Origin: CALBZH01 sp964538515
Lineage (GTDB): Bacteria > Desulfobacterota > Syntrophobacteria > Syntrophobacterales > Syntrophobacteraceae
Length of the DNA stretch: 64,000 nucleotides
Direction: 5' to 3'
NCBI GenBank assembly: GCA_964538515.1
Contig: CAZIEW010000017.1
Span: forward strand, 8,352-72,351
Position numbers and translations under genes: made by a program. Below are positions 1-8,686 of the stretch, piece by piece (positions within the stretch are counted from its first letter, which is position 1; every line of letters begins with the position of its first letter). The notes under the pieces were generated by a model. That model searched no databases and was not told the DNA's origin. It was given only the letters and a program-made list of their open reading frames with translations.

Positions 1-2559
1 ATCGGCTTCAAGCTCGAGAATCGCGATCTGCTTGCGGAGCTGCAGCAGACCACCGCCAGCCTCGCGAGGGATCTCTTGGAGCACAAAAAGACCAAAGAAT
101 CGTCACTGAAGTATCGAATTGTGGTTGAGCACAGCCGCGACATCATTTTGTTCCTGCGTTATGAAGACGGTCACATCCTCGAGGCCAATGCCGCCGCCGT
201 GAGCGCGTATGGATATACGCACGAGGAATTGCTGGGCCTTACCATTCACCACCTCCGGGTGCCGGCGGCGCGCTGCAAGACCGCCACCCAGATGGCGGAG
301 GCGGTAGCGCGTGGCATCCTCTTCACGACCGTTCATCAGCGCAAGGACGGCAGCACCTTTCCGGTCGAAGTCAGCTCGCGGGGTGCGTCCGTCGGCGACG
401 CGGGCGTCCTGATCAGCATCATCAGGGATATCACCGAGCGTCTACAGGCCGAGGAAGCGCTTCGAGCAAGCGAGGACCGTTTCCGCGCCTTCATGAGCAA
501 CAGCCCGGCTGCAGCCTGGATAAAGGATGATGAGGGACGTTACGTCTATCTCAGTAAAACGTATGAGGAGAGCTTCAGAGTCAGCCTCGAGGACAGGTCC
601 GGCAAGACCGACTTCGACGTGTGGCCGGTGGAGATCGCCGAGCAGTACCGCAAGAACGACGCCGCCGTTCTCGATTCCGATCGGGCCATCGAGTTTGTGG
701 AGGATGCCGTGAGTCCCGATGGCACCGAGAGCCATTGGCTGATCTATAAATTCCCACTTCAGGACGCGGCGGGCAAGCGTTACGTGGGGGGCATCGGCGT
801 GGACATCACCGAGCGGGTACGCATCGAAGAGGCCCTGCGGGCGTCTCAGCAGCTCCTGAACATCCGGAATCGCATATCCGACGTCCTGTTGGTGACTCCA
901 GACGACGGCATGTATTCCGAGGTGCTGAAGGTGGTCCTCGAAATCACGGAGAGCGACCTTGGGATCTTCGCGTATCAGGACGAGAACGGTGACTGTGTCA
1001 AGCAATCCATGAGCGAAGAGCTGCTGGAGCGGTGCGCCCTTCCGAACAAGACGCTGCGGTTCCCACCGGGGACTTGGGGGGACAGCCTCTGGGGGCGAGC
1101 CATCCGCGAAAAAAGGAGTATGCTCTCCAATCAGCCGGGACGCGTTCCCGAAGGCCATTTCCCCATTCACCGGGCCATGGCGGTGCCCATTGTTCACCAG
1201 GGGGAAGTCTTGGGCCACTGGATGGTCGCCAACAAGCCCACCGATTATGGATCCAAGGACCTCGAATTCCTGGAGCGGATCGCCGCCGAGATGGCGCCGG
1301 TCTTTCACGCCAGGCTGCAGCGGGATTTCGAGGAGCGAAGACGGAGACGGTTCCAGGCCGAGCTGCATCGGTCCCAACAGATGCTCCGGTTGGTCATCGA
1401 CAACATTCCCCAGCGAGTCTTCTGGAAGGATTGCAATTCGGTCTATCTCGGCTGCAACCTGCCTTTCGCGCAAGACGCGCGACTTCCCGGCCCCGACGAC
1501 ATCGTCGGCAAGGACGATTATGCCCTGGCCTGGAGGGAGAATGCGGAGCTTTACCGACAGGATGATCGTTTCGTGATGGAGGCCGACATGCCGAGGCTTC
1601 ACTACGAAGAGCCGCAGTTTCGCACAGACGGCTCCCAGGCATGGCTCCAAACCAGCAAGATTCCCCTCCATGACGAAGACGGGGCTGTTGTCGGGATCCT
1701 TGGGACCTACGAGGATGTCACGGATCGCAAGCGCGCCGAGGAGGAGCGCCTGGAATACGAGCAGCGGCTTCACCGTGCCCAGAAAGCCGAAAGTTTGTAT
1801 CGCATGGCGGGGGCGGTCGCACACCACTTCAACAACATGCTTGCTGCGGTGATGGGATACCTGGAGCTTGCGCTGTTCTACGACACGGCTGTACCGGATG
1901 CGACAAAGGCCAACATATCAGAGGCCATGAAGGCTTCCCGGCGAGCCGCGGAGATCAGCCGGCTCATGCTGGCATACCTGGGGCAAATCGGCGAGGAAAA
2001 GCGCCGCCTTGATCTTGCGGAAACGTGCGAGGAAGCGCTCCCCCTGCTCCAACCCTCGCTTCCGGAAAACGTGCGGCTGTGCGTGGACCTGCCTCGCCCG
2101 GGCCCCGTTGTCCTGGGCGATGTGGCCCTGATCACGCAAATCCTGGCGAATCTGCTCTCGAACGCGGCGGAGGCCATGGGGGACGATGGAGGGGCAATCA
2201 CGATCGCAATCCGGACGAAAAGCGCGCAGGAGATCCGGAGCGCACGGTTGTTCCCGGCGGACTGGGAGCCAAAGGCTCCATCCTATGCCTGTCTTTCGGT
2301 TTCGGATACGGGCTGCGGCCTGAATCCCGCACTGGTTGAAAAAATCTTCGACCCTTTCTTCACGACGCATTTCATTGGGCGAGGCCTTGGTCTTCCGGTA
2401 GCTCTCGGTGCCGCAAGGGCCCACGAAGGGGGCATCAGCGTTGAAAACAATCCCGGAGGAGGTGCAACCTTTCAAGTGTGTCTACCCCAGCTCGAGGAGC
2501 TTTGGGCACGGGGGGAGGACGAGCCCTCCGCTTCCGGCGTGCGCCTGAAAGGGGGGTGA
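1..2559 (+). CDS. PAS/GAF sensor histidine kinase (5' end outside window)
   Basis: The frame is open from the first base, so the true start lies upstream; the first start-like codon inside is a TTG at 76. Counting from there, two PAS domains (about 12-120 and 130-255), a GAF domain (about 270-420) and a third PAS (about 440-560) precede the kinase core. The phospho-acceptor region reads VAHHFNNMLAAVMGYLELAL, followed by the N box (NLLSNAAEAM), the G1 box (DTGCGLNP) and the F/G2 region (FDPFFTTHFIGRGLGLPVA), so the catalytic domain is intact. No membrane segment is visible in the part seen, which points to a cytosolic sensor, although the missing N-terminus could change this. No receiver domain and no adjacent regulator gene follow. 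The input signal is unknown. Confidence 0.9.
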   Translation: MGFKLENRDLLAELQQTTASLARDLLEHKKTKESSLKYRIVVEHSRDIILFLRYEDGHILEANAAAVSAYGYTHEELLGLTIHHLRVPAARCKTATQMAEAVARGILFTTVHQRKDGSTFPVEVSSRGASVGDAGVLISIIRDITERLQAEEALRASEDRFRAFMSNSPAAAWIKDDEGRYVYLSKTYEESFRVSLEDRSGKTDFDVWPVEIAEQYRKNDAAVLDSDRAIEFVEDAVSPDGTESHWLIYKFPLQDAAGKRYVGGIGVDITERVRIEEALRASQQLLNIRNRISDVLLVTPDDGMYSEVLKVVLEITESDLGIFAYQDENGDCVKQSMSEELLERCALPNKTLRFPPGTWGDSLWGRAIREKRSMLSNQPGRVPEGHFPIHRAMAVPIVHQGEVLGHWMVANKPTDYGSKDLEFLERIAAEMAPVFHARLQRDFEERRRRRFQAELHRSQQMLRLVIDNIPQRVFWKDCNSVYLGCNLPFAQDARLPGPDDIVGKDDYALAWRENAELYRQDDRFVMEADMPRLHYEEPQFRTDGSQAWLQTSKIPLHDEDGAVVGILGTYEDVTDRKRAEEERLEYEQRLHRAQKAESLYRMAGAVAHHFNNMLAAVMGYLELALFYDTAVPDATKANISEAMKASRRAAEISRLMLAYLGQIGEEKRRLDLAETCEEALPLLQPSLPENVRLCVDLPRPGPVVLGDVALITQILANLLSNAAEAMGDDGGAITIAIRTKSAQEIRSARLFPADWEPKAPSYACLSVSDTGCGLNPALVEKIFDPFFTTHFIGRGLGLPVALGAARAHEGGISVENNPGGGATFQVCLPQLEELWARGEDEPSASGVRLKGG

Positions 2560-2739
2560 TGCATTGTCGGATCGCGGATTTGAAGAGGCCACGCTGCGGG
2601 ATATGACTCCCATCGCAAGGGTGAGGCTCAGCGAAATTGTCGGCCGGACCTCCACCCTAACGGGCAGGGGCAGGGGCATTTCCGATGCCTCAAGTGAAGT
2701 CGAAGGACCGGTTTATGAGAAACTTCCTCGATGGGTGGC

Positions 2740-3465
2740 CTAAGAGACTCCGTCCATGCTGCTTCCATGGGCCAATCGATGGCTCAGCGCCCGGCTCAGA
2801 GCCGCCCGGTGAAGCTCCGCAGCCAAGTGGACCGGGCTCTTGCCGTACAGGGGGTCCCACCCCGCAGGGTCTGCGGTACAGAAAAACTGGACTTCCAACC
2901 CCATGCGATCGGCAGCCCCTTCGACGGGAGATCCCGTCATCCGGGCGGCGGCCTCCCGGGTCGCTCCGCAGGGAGCGCCCCGGACAACGGTGATGCTCCG
3001 GATGGCTCCGCCCTCCGTTTCAACGGTGAGCTCCGGCGATCCGAAGTGCCGTCCGTAAAGTCCGAGACGGTCATGCCGGGGAAGGGCGCAGCAGATCGTC
3101 GGCGTGAAGGCGCCCTGGACGCGATGACGCTTGCCCGAGGCAATGACGGGAATCCCTTTGTCCCGGCACAAGCTTGCGAGGTCCCGGGAAAGATCCGGAT
3201 GCGTCAGATAATCCAAGACAAGGTCGGCCTCGAAATCCGGTGGCAAGTAGTCGCTGGAATCATCCAAAATGGAGGGAATCGGATCGTCAATGGAAAAGAC
3301 CTCCAGGCAAAAGTGACCCCCTCCGCATGCACGGATCCCCCGAATCTTGCTCTCTCCCTTTCCATGTTGCTGGAAAACCAGCAGCCTTTGGATTTCAACG
3401 GTCGGCTCCCGTCGAGCCGTCCGGTCCGATACGCCTTCGCGCGCGCCTCCGCAGCTATTCATGTC
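2740..3465 (-). CDS. DUF166-family protein (annotated elsewhere as thymidylate synthase-like)
   Basis: About 241 residues from the chosen ATG (MNSCGGA...). The frame is open about 43 codons further upstream, but the family fold appears to begin at RLLVFQQHGKGESKI, so the internal start is preferred. Conserved pieces are ICCALPRH, FGSPELTVETEGG, VVRGAPCGATREAA and CTADPAGWDPLYGKSPVH, with several invariant cysteines. I recognise this as the Pfam DUF166 family, found mainly in archaea and anaerobic bacteria; its thymidylate synthase label rests on weak evidence. It is the last gene of the minus-strand formate block, 141 bases after fdhB. The cysteines and the context would also fit a metal- or redox-linked accessory role, which is inference. 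The 180 bases between this gene and the upstream kinase show nothing recognisable. Confidence 0.65.
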   Translation of the reverse strand, partial: DMNSCGGAREGVSDRTARREPTVEIQRLLVFQQHGKGESKIRGIRACGGGHFCLEVFSIDDPIPSILDDSSDYLPPDFEADLVLDYLTHPDLSRDLASLCRDKGIPVIASGKRHRVQGAFTPTICCALPRHDRLGLYGRHFGSPELTVETEGGAIRSITVVRGAPCGATREAAARMTGSPVEGAADRMGLEVQFFCTADPAGWDPLYGKSPVHLAAELHRAALSRALSHRLAHGSSMDGVS

Positions 3466-3606
3466 TCCGTTACCTCGGATCCTGTGTCCGTGGGGCCCTG
3501 CCTTTGGCATCGGGCAAGGCCCCCAAGAGCCATTCAAAGCCATCCCTCGCGGGTCTTCACAATGGTCGATCCGGTGCGCGCATGGTCCGCGCACCGGACC
3601 ATGAGA

Positions 3607-4332
3607 TCAGGTCAAAGCTCGGGCGCGACCGCCGAAGAGCTTGATCAGGTCGCGCCGAGCCAGCTTTCCGCCGGCGCCCGGCGTGGCGCTCGCCACTGCA
3701 TTCTTGTGATATTTCAAGGGATCGTCCACTACCAGGAAGATCACCCGCACCTCGTCGGCGTCCAGGGTCCTTGCTTTGGGATAAGCAGCTTTGAGTTTTT
3801 CCAAGCGCTCAGCGGCCATGGCGAGCATCGCGTCGCGCTCGCCGAAATTCATGGCTCCCGTCGGACAGCTCTTGACGCACGCGGGGATTAGACCGTTGCC
3901 GACCCGATCGATGCACATCGTGCACTTGACGAGCTGTCCCTTCGCTGTCTTTCTCGGAATATCATACGGGCAGGAGCCCCGCACGGCATCGAGGGGCACC
4001 GCAGCCGACTTGTCAGTGTACACCACGGCGCCTGTTGCCTCGTCGTGGATCACGCCGTCGGCGACATACCCCTGGATGGCGTCCTTGCAAGGGGGATCGA
4101 GGCAGTGGCGGCACTGGTCCGCGAAGAAGTACCAGGCCACCTTGCCGTTCTCGAATGACTCGCTGAACCGGACCAGCTTGAAGGTATTTTCATCCAGGTC
4201 GGGAGGATTTTGGTGGCTTCCGACGTTCTTCGTCTTGGAGACGCCGTTTCCGTTCCAGTTCTTGCATGCCATTTGGCAGCCTCTGCACGCCGTGCATTTG
4301 GTGGTATCGATGAAAAAGCTTTTTCCCGCCAT
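3607..4332 (-). CDS. fdhB: Formate dehydrogenase iron-sulfur (beta) subunit
   Basis: A 241-residue ferredoxin-type subunit that carries electrons from the molybdopterin subunit. Four cysteine groups for [4Fe-4S] clusters are visible: CTACRGCQMAC (near the N-terminus), CRHCLDPPC, CPYDIP preceded by a cysteine-containing loop, and CTMCIDRVGNGLIPAC with CPTGAM. This matches the soluble FdhB of Desulfovibrio-type periplasmic enzymes, which lacks a C-terminal membrane helix. It has no signal peptide of its own and would be exported by piggy-back on the Tat signal of FdhA. It starts 3 bases after the fdhA stop, with the AAGGGGG ribosome site inside the end of fdhA, so the two are translationally coupled. 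No cytochrome b (gamma) subunit is encoded nearby; a periplasmic cytochrome c is the likely partner (inference). Confidence 0.9.
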   Translation of the reverse strand: MAGKSFFIDTTKCTACRGCQMACKNWNGNGVSKTKNVGSHQNPPDLDENTFKLVRFSESFENGKVAWYFFADQCRHCLDPPCKDAIQGYVADGVIHDEATGAVVYTDKSAAVPLDAVRGSCPYDIPRKTAKGQLVKCTMCIDRVGNGLIPACVKSCPTGAMNFGERDAMLAMAAERLEKLKAAYPKARTLDADEVRVIFLVVDDPLKYHKNAVASATPGAGGKLARRDLIKLFGGRARALT

Positions 4333-4335
4333 GGC

Positions 4336-7300
4336 TCACACCCCCTTCTTTTGGACATTGACCATGAACGCCTTGCTCTCCGGAATACGCGTGTTGGGGT
4401 CTCCCACGGACGGGGTCAGCAGGTTGGCGCTGTCGCCGCCATCGGGGGGCCACGCCCATCCGTAGTGCCATGGCAGGCCCACCAGATGGATCTCCTGGCC
4501 CTGAATCTGGAAGGGCTGAATCCGCTTCGTCACAATGGCCACGGCTTCCACGCTGCCCCGCGGGGACTCCACGACGACCTTCTCTCCGTTGGCGACGCCT
4601 TTCAGCTTCGCCAGCTGCTCACTTATTTCCACGAAGACCTGCGGCTCCGCTTCGAGCAGCCAGGGGAGCCAGCGCGTGAGAACGCCGGTCTGCCAGTGCT
4701 CGGTCAGCCTGTAAGTGGTTCCGACAAAGGGATAGCGTGGATCACAGGACTTGATGATGTCCTTGTCGGAACGATAGACGGCGGCTACCGGATTGTTCAG
4801 CTGGGCGCCCAGTGGATTCTTTTCGACGGGGCATTCCATCGGCTCGTAATGCTCGGGGAACGGACCGTCCTTGAGACCGGGCCCGAAGAGGGCACCGAGG
4901 CCATCCGTCTTCATGATGAACGGGTACTTGCCGTCCTCGCGAGGGGTTCCGTCCGGATTGCGGAGGGGGTACCACGGGCCGTCGGGCACATCCCCTTTCC
5001 ATTTCTGGCTGGTGTACTTGCCGTCCTTGACGTCGCCGACGAACTCCACCACCGCCTTCCGGGGATGCCACGGCTTTCCGGCCAAGTCCACCGAGGCCCG
5101 GTTGTAGAGGATCCTGCGGTTGACGGGCCACGCCCATGCCCACTTGGAGTAGAGCCCGATGCCGCTCTCATCGATCTTGTCCCTGCGGGCCATGTTGTTC
5201 CCATCCTGGTTGTAACTCTGGGAGTAGATCCAGCAGCCGCATGACGTCGAACCGTCCGCCTGGAGCATGGCAAACGCCGGAACGAGATCGCCCTTCTTGA
5301 AGCTCTTGTCGCCGATCGTCACATCCTTGGTGAACATTCCGTTGATGGCTTTGGCCACTTGATGCGCATCATAGTGGCCCCCGGTGGCGTAATCCCACTT
5401 GAGGTTGAGGATCGGCTCGGGAAAGGCCCCTTTTCCCTTTTGGTACAGCTTGCGGATCTCCTCGAAGAGCTTCAGCATGATGTCGCCGTCCGGCAGAGCC
5501 TGCCCCGGCGGGTTTTGAGCCTTGTAACGCCACTGGACCCACCGTCCGCTGTTGGACAAAGAACCCTCTTTCTCGAAAGAGGCCGCGCAAGGAAGATGGA
5601 AAACCTCGGTCTTGATCTTCTTGGGGCTCATGCCCGGCCCTCGCCAAAACGAGGCCGTTTCATTGTCGAAGAGGTTCACCACCACCATCCAGTCGAGGTT
5701 TGCCATGGCCTCCCGGGTCTTGTTCGCGTTGGCGCCGCTGCAGGCCGGGTTCTGACCCCAAGCGAAGAAGCCTTTCAGCTCCTTGCGGTACATGGCATCG
5801 AAGAGATCCAGCCAGGAATAGCTCTTTCCGTCTTCGAGCTTGGGCATCCATTCGTAGCAGAAGTCGTTTTCCGGTTGAGCCTTCTCGCCGTACATCGATT
5901 TCAGGTAGCTCACGACGTATTTGGGCCGGTTCTGCCACCAGTTGGCACTGAGCGGATCCTTGGACACGGGCGTGTGCTTCTTGTTGTAGTCGCTCAAGGT
6001 GGCGAGGGATGCCGTGGGAGTGGGGTTGTAGCCGGGCCAGATGTGGAACAGCAGACCGTGATCGGTCGATCCCTGGACGTTCGACTCTCCGCGCAGGGCG
6101 TTCACCCCGCCGCCCGGGATTCCCATGTTGCCGAGGAGGAGCTGGATGAGGGCCATGGTGCGGATGTTTTGAACGCCGACCGAATGCTGGGTCCAACCCA
6201 TCGCATACATGATGGTCCCGGCCTTGTCGGGACTTCCCGTCGAGCTGTAGGTCTCGTAAACCTTCGTCAGCTCGTCCTTGGGCGTCCCGGTGATGCTCGA
6301 AACGGTCTCCAGATCGTACCGGGAGTAGTGAGCTTTCATCAATTGGAGGACGCAACGAGGATCTTGGAGAGTCGGATCCTTCTTTGGGATGCCCTGGGCG
6401 TCGGTTTCAAACGCCCACGAAGAACCGTCATAGGCTCGCTTCTCCTGGTCGAACCCGGAGAAAAGGCCGTCCTTGAAGCCGTACTTGTCGCTCACGATGT
6501 AAGAGGCGTTCGTGTAGTGGACAACGTAGTCCTGGAAATACTTGTTGGTATCAAGAATGAATTTGATCATGCCGCCCAGGAAGGCGATGTCCGTTCCCGA
6601 GCGAAGTGGAGCGTAGATATCCGCCTTGGTCGAGGTTCGGGTGAAGCGAGGGTCCACGTGGATGACGGATGCCCCGTTCTCCTTGGCCTTCATGACCCAG
6701 CGAAACGAAATGGGATGGTTTTCGGCCGCGTTGCTTCCCATGATGAGGATGCAGTCGCTGTTGGCCAGATCGATGTAGTGATTGGTCATGGCGCCACGTC
6801 CGAAGGATTCCGCAAGGGCAGGCACCGTGGAGCTGTGGCAGATTCGCGCCTGATGCTCGATGTAGACCAGCCCCAGAGCCCGTAGCATCGCCTGGTAGGT
6901 CCAGCATTCCTCGTTGTCCAGGGCCGCGCTGCCCACCGAGGCGATCCCTTCGCAGCGATTGACCACTTGTCCCTTGGCGTTCTTGGTGACGAAGGTCTTG
7001 TCACGGACTTCCTTCACCTTCGCCGCAATCCGCTTCAGAGCCCAATCCCAGCTTTTGGTCTCCCACTTGTCGCTGAAGGGGGCTCTGTAAAGAACCTTGT
7101 CCAGTCGCTTGTCGTTTCGAGCGATCTGGTAGAGGGAGGCCCCCTTGGCGCACAGGGCACCACCGTTGATGGGGTGATCCACGTCACCCTCCGTGTAGAT
7201 CACTTGTCCGGTCTTGTTGTCCGTGTGGCAGATGATTCCGCACCCCACCGAGCAGTAGCAGCAGATGGTCGGCGTTTCCTTGGCGTCCTTGGTCCGCAGC

Positions 7301-7410
7301 TCCCGGGCGTAGGCTTCAATCGGCTGGAGGCTCAACCCCATGCCGCCCAGAGCGAGTCCGGTGGTTGTGGCACCGGCGACTCTCAAGAATTCTCTTCGCG
7401 TCAGCTTCAT
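4336..7410 (-). CDS. fdhA: Periplasmic formate dehydrogenase catalytic subunit, Cys form
   Basis: A 1024-residue molybdopterin oxidoreductase that oxidises formate to CO2. It opens with a Tat signal (LTRREFLRVAGATTTGLALG). A [4Fe-4S] site follows (CCYCSVGCGIICHTD). The metal ligand region reads ARICHSSTVPALAESFGRGA, so the residue that is selenocysteine in many homologues is cysteine here, encoded by TGC; no in-frame TGA is needed. The catalytic His follows the Cys directly and the Arg lies in the SFGRGAMTN stretch. A dinucleotide-binding C-terminal barrel ends with the NxRIPES region. The ribosome site GGAGGGGAGGA sits just before the ATG. It is followed immediately by fdhB. Length and signal match the FdhAB-type periplasmic enzyme of sulfate reducers; a Mo or W preference cannot be read from sequence. 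Confidence 0.95.
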   Translation of the reverse strand: MKLTRREFLRVAGATTTGLALGGMGLSLQPIEAYARELRTKDAKETPTICCYCSVGCGIICHTDNKTGQVIYTEGDVDHPINGGALCAKGASLYQIARNDKRLDKVLYRAPFSDKWETKSWDWALKRIAAKVKEVRDKTFVTKNAKGQVVNRCEGIASVGSAALDNEECWTYQAMLRALGLVYIEHQARICHSSTVPALAESFGRGAMTNHYIDLANSDCILIMGSNAAENHPISFRWVMKAKENGASVIHVDPRFTRTSTKADIYAPLRSGTDIAFLGGMIKFILDTNKYFQDYVVHYTNASYIVSDKYGFKDGLFSGFDQEKRAYDGSSWAFETDAQGIPKKDPTLQDPRCVLQLMKAHYSRYDLETVSSITGTPKDELTKVYETYSSTGSPDKAGTIMYAMGWTQHSVGVQNIRTMALIQLLLGNMGIPGGGVNALRGESNVQGSTDHGLLFHIWPGYNPTPTASLATLSDYNKKHTPVSKDPLSANWWQNRPKYVVSYLKSMYGEKAQPENDFCYEWMPKLEDGKSYSWLDLFDAMYRKELKGFFAWGQNPACSGANANKTREAMANLDWMVVVNLFDNETASFWRGPGMSPKKIKTEVFHLPCAASFEKEGSLSNSGRWVQWRYKAQNPPGQALPDGDIMLKLFEEIRKLYQKGKGAFPEPILNLKWDYATGGHYDAHQVAKAINGMFTKDVTIGDKSFKKGDLVPAFAMLQADGSTSCGCWIYSQSYNQDGNNMARRDKIDESGIGLYSKWAWAWPVNRRILYNRASVDLAGKPWHPRKAVVEFVGDVKDGKYTSQKWKGDVPDGPWYPLRNPDGTPREDGKYPFIMKTDGLGALFGPGLKDGPFPEHYEPMECPVEKNPLGAQLNNPVAAVYRSDKDIIKSCDPRYPFVGTTYRLTEHWQTGVLTRWLPWLLEAEPQVFVEISEQLAKLKGVANGEKVVVESPRGSVEAVAIVTKRIQPFQIQGQEIHLVGLPWHYGWAWPPDGGDSANLLTPSVGDPNTRIPESKAFMVNVQKKGV

Positions 7411-7523
7411 GCTTCCTCCCCTCCGTGGCTCATCCCCGGAACCCTTTCAGGAATGATTCGGGTTCACATGACAATCGGCCCTTCGTTCGTCATGACCTCC
7501 CATGCGGCCGATCGATCCAACCC

Positions 7524-7539
7524 TGCAACCGCCTCACCT
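7524..7539 (-). promoter_or_regulatory. Possible sigma54-type promoter of fdhAB
   Basis: On the minus strand the bases read AGGTGAGGCGGTTGCA, which has the GG-N10-GC spacing and the TTGC half of a sigma54 site but a poor -24 half. It would start transcription about 100 bases before fdhA. This is weak, and the purine-rich GAAAGGAGGTGAGG could equally be something else. Confidence 0.2.
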
Positions 7540-7606
7540 CCTTTCTCCCTTTCGGAATGCGGAACCGAAGTGGCTCCGAGCGCTTCCATGGCCTTACGGC
7601 TTCGGC

Positions 7607-8686
7607 TCACCTCTCATCCCCCGCTCGCGGGTCTTTGTCCTCCGTCTTCGATGCCGAGCCCGTCGAATGCACCACGAAGACCTGGACCTCACAGTTGGCG
7701 GAAGGACCGGCGTCTGTTTCAATCACGAGGGGTGTCTTTTCGCGGGCTCCCGTCGGGATGTTCTCCATGACGGGCTTGATTTCCAGCGCATAGCCAGGCT
7801 CTTTGTCGAGCGGCGTTTGGCTCACGGTGATGAGCCGCGGGTCATAGGTGAGCTTCGTGATTTTGAAGGCGCGCCCGCGGGTGCTCACAACCGAGAGCTT
7901 TCCTTTGCGCGGCGGCTGCTGGGCCGCCAACCGCCCGACGACGATGGTGTGGGGCCTGACGGCGATGTCGCCTTCGATGCTGCCGGTAATCCGGATGGTG
8001 ATTTCCGGCTTCTTGGCGATATCAGTGGTGATTCTAATGGCTCCGGCGTAGCTGCCCTGCTTCGCGAGGTTCTCGAGCTTCAGGCGATAACCCTTGCCGG
8101 CATCCAGGGGCTCCAGCTCATGGGCCACCTTCCCCTCGAGGGTGTTTTCGACCTTCTGGATCCGAAACGGTTTGACTCCCACCAAGTCGACAACTTTCTG
8201 GGTCTGCTGGTCGGCAGGTCCCCGGAAAACGACGCTGCTCGAAGGCCCCACATCGACAAGCGTTTTGACGACGCCCTGCAGAGTGAGGATCAGACGGGGC
8301 TCCCGAGGGTCGTTGCTGAGAACCAGTGCCGTTTTCTTGAGCTTTCCGTCATAGCCTCGGGTGTCCAGCCGGAGCGTGACTTTCCCGGCCCCCCCGGCTG
8401 GAACGGTCCGGTCGTAACGGGCCGCCGTACACCCACAACCGGGCCGCACCTGCTCAATGCGCAGCGTACCCTTGCCATCGTTTTTCACAACGAAATCGTG
8501 CGTGACCTCGCTGCCCTCCATGACCTCGCCAAAGTCGAACACCGGGTTCGACACCTGGATGGACGGCGCTCCCGGCTCCGCCGCCTGCGCGACGCCGAGC
8601 CCCGTTGCAGTGCTCGCGTGGAGCATGGTGCTCGTCCAGAGGAGAAAGGTCAGGATTGGGAGCAGCCATGGGTTGAGTCGTTTCAT
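7607..8686 (-). CDS. Secreted DUF1573 (Ig-like) protein
   Basis: A 359-residue protein starting at the ATG that overlaps the stop of the HdrA-MvhD gene by four bases (ATGA). The frame runs much further upstream, but that part is an antisense shadow of the HdrA gene. An N-terminal signal peptide is visible (LLPILTFLLWTSTMLHAS), so it is exported. The first Ig-like unit contains FDFGEVMEGSEVTHDFVVKN and then the DUF1573 signature with the GCGCTAARYD motif; two further beta-rich repeats follow to the C-terminus. Such proteins are common in Bacteroidetes and Desulfobacterota and have no firm function; a scaffold or adhesion role is guessed from the fold. Its coupling to cytoplasmic Hdr/Fdh genes is odd for a secreted protein. 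It may belong functionally with the periplasmic FdhAB genes downstream. Confidence 0.75.
   Translation of the reverse strand: MKRLNPWLLPILTFLLWTSTMLHASTATGLGVAQAAEPGAPSIQVSNPVFDFGEVMEGSEVTHDFVVKNDGKGTLRIEQVRPGCGCTAARYDRTVPAGGAGKVTLRLDTRGYDGKLKKTALVLSNDPREPRLILTLQGVVKTLVDVGPSSSVVFRGPADQQTQKVVDLVGVKPFRIQKVENTLEGKVAHELEPLDAGKGYRLKLENLAKQGSYAGAIRITTDIAKKPEITIRITGSIEGDIAVRPHTIVVGRLAAQQPPRKGKLSVVSTRGRAFKITKLTYDPRLITVSQTPLDKEPGYALEIKPVMENIPTGAREKTPLVIETDAGPSANCEVQVFVVHSTGSASKTEDKDPRAGDER

Noticed and set aside
6800..6860. Possible selenocysteine codon in fdhA
   Set aside because: The metal-ligand codon reads TGC on the coding strand, and the frame has no internal TGA.
5359..6885. 508-codon plus-strand frame opposite fdhA
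   Set aside because: Antisense shadow of a clearly coding, motif-complete gene in GC-rich DNA; no ribosome site or recognisable domain.
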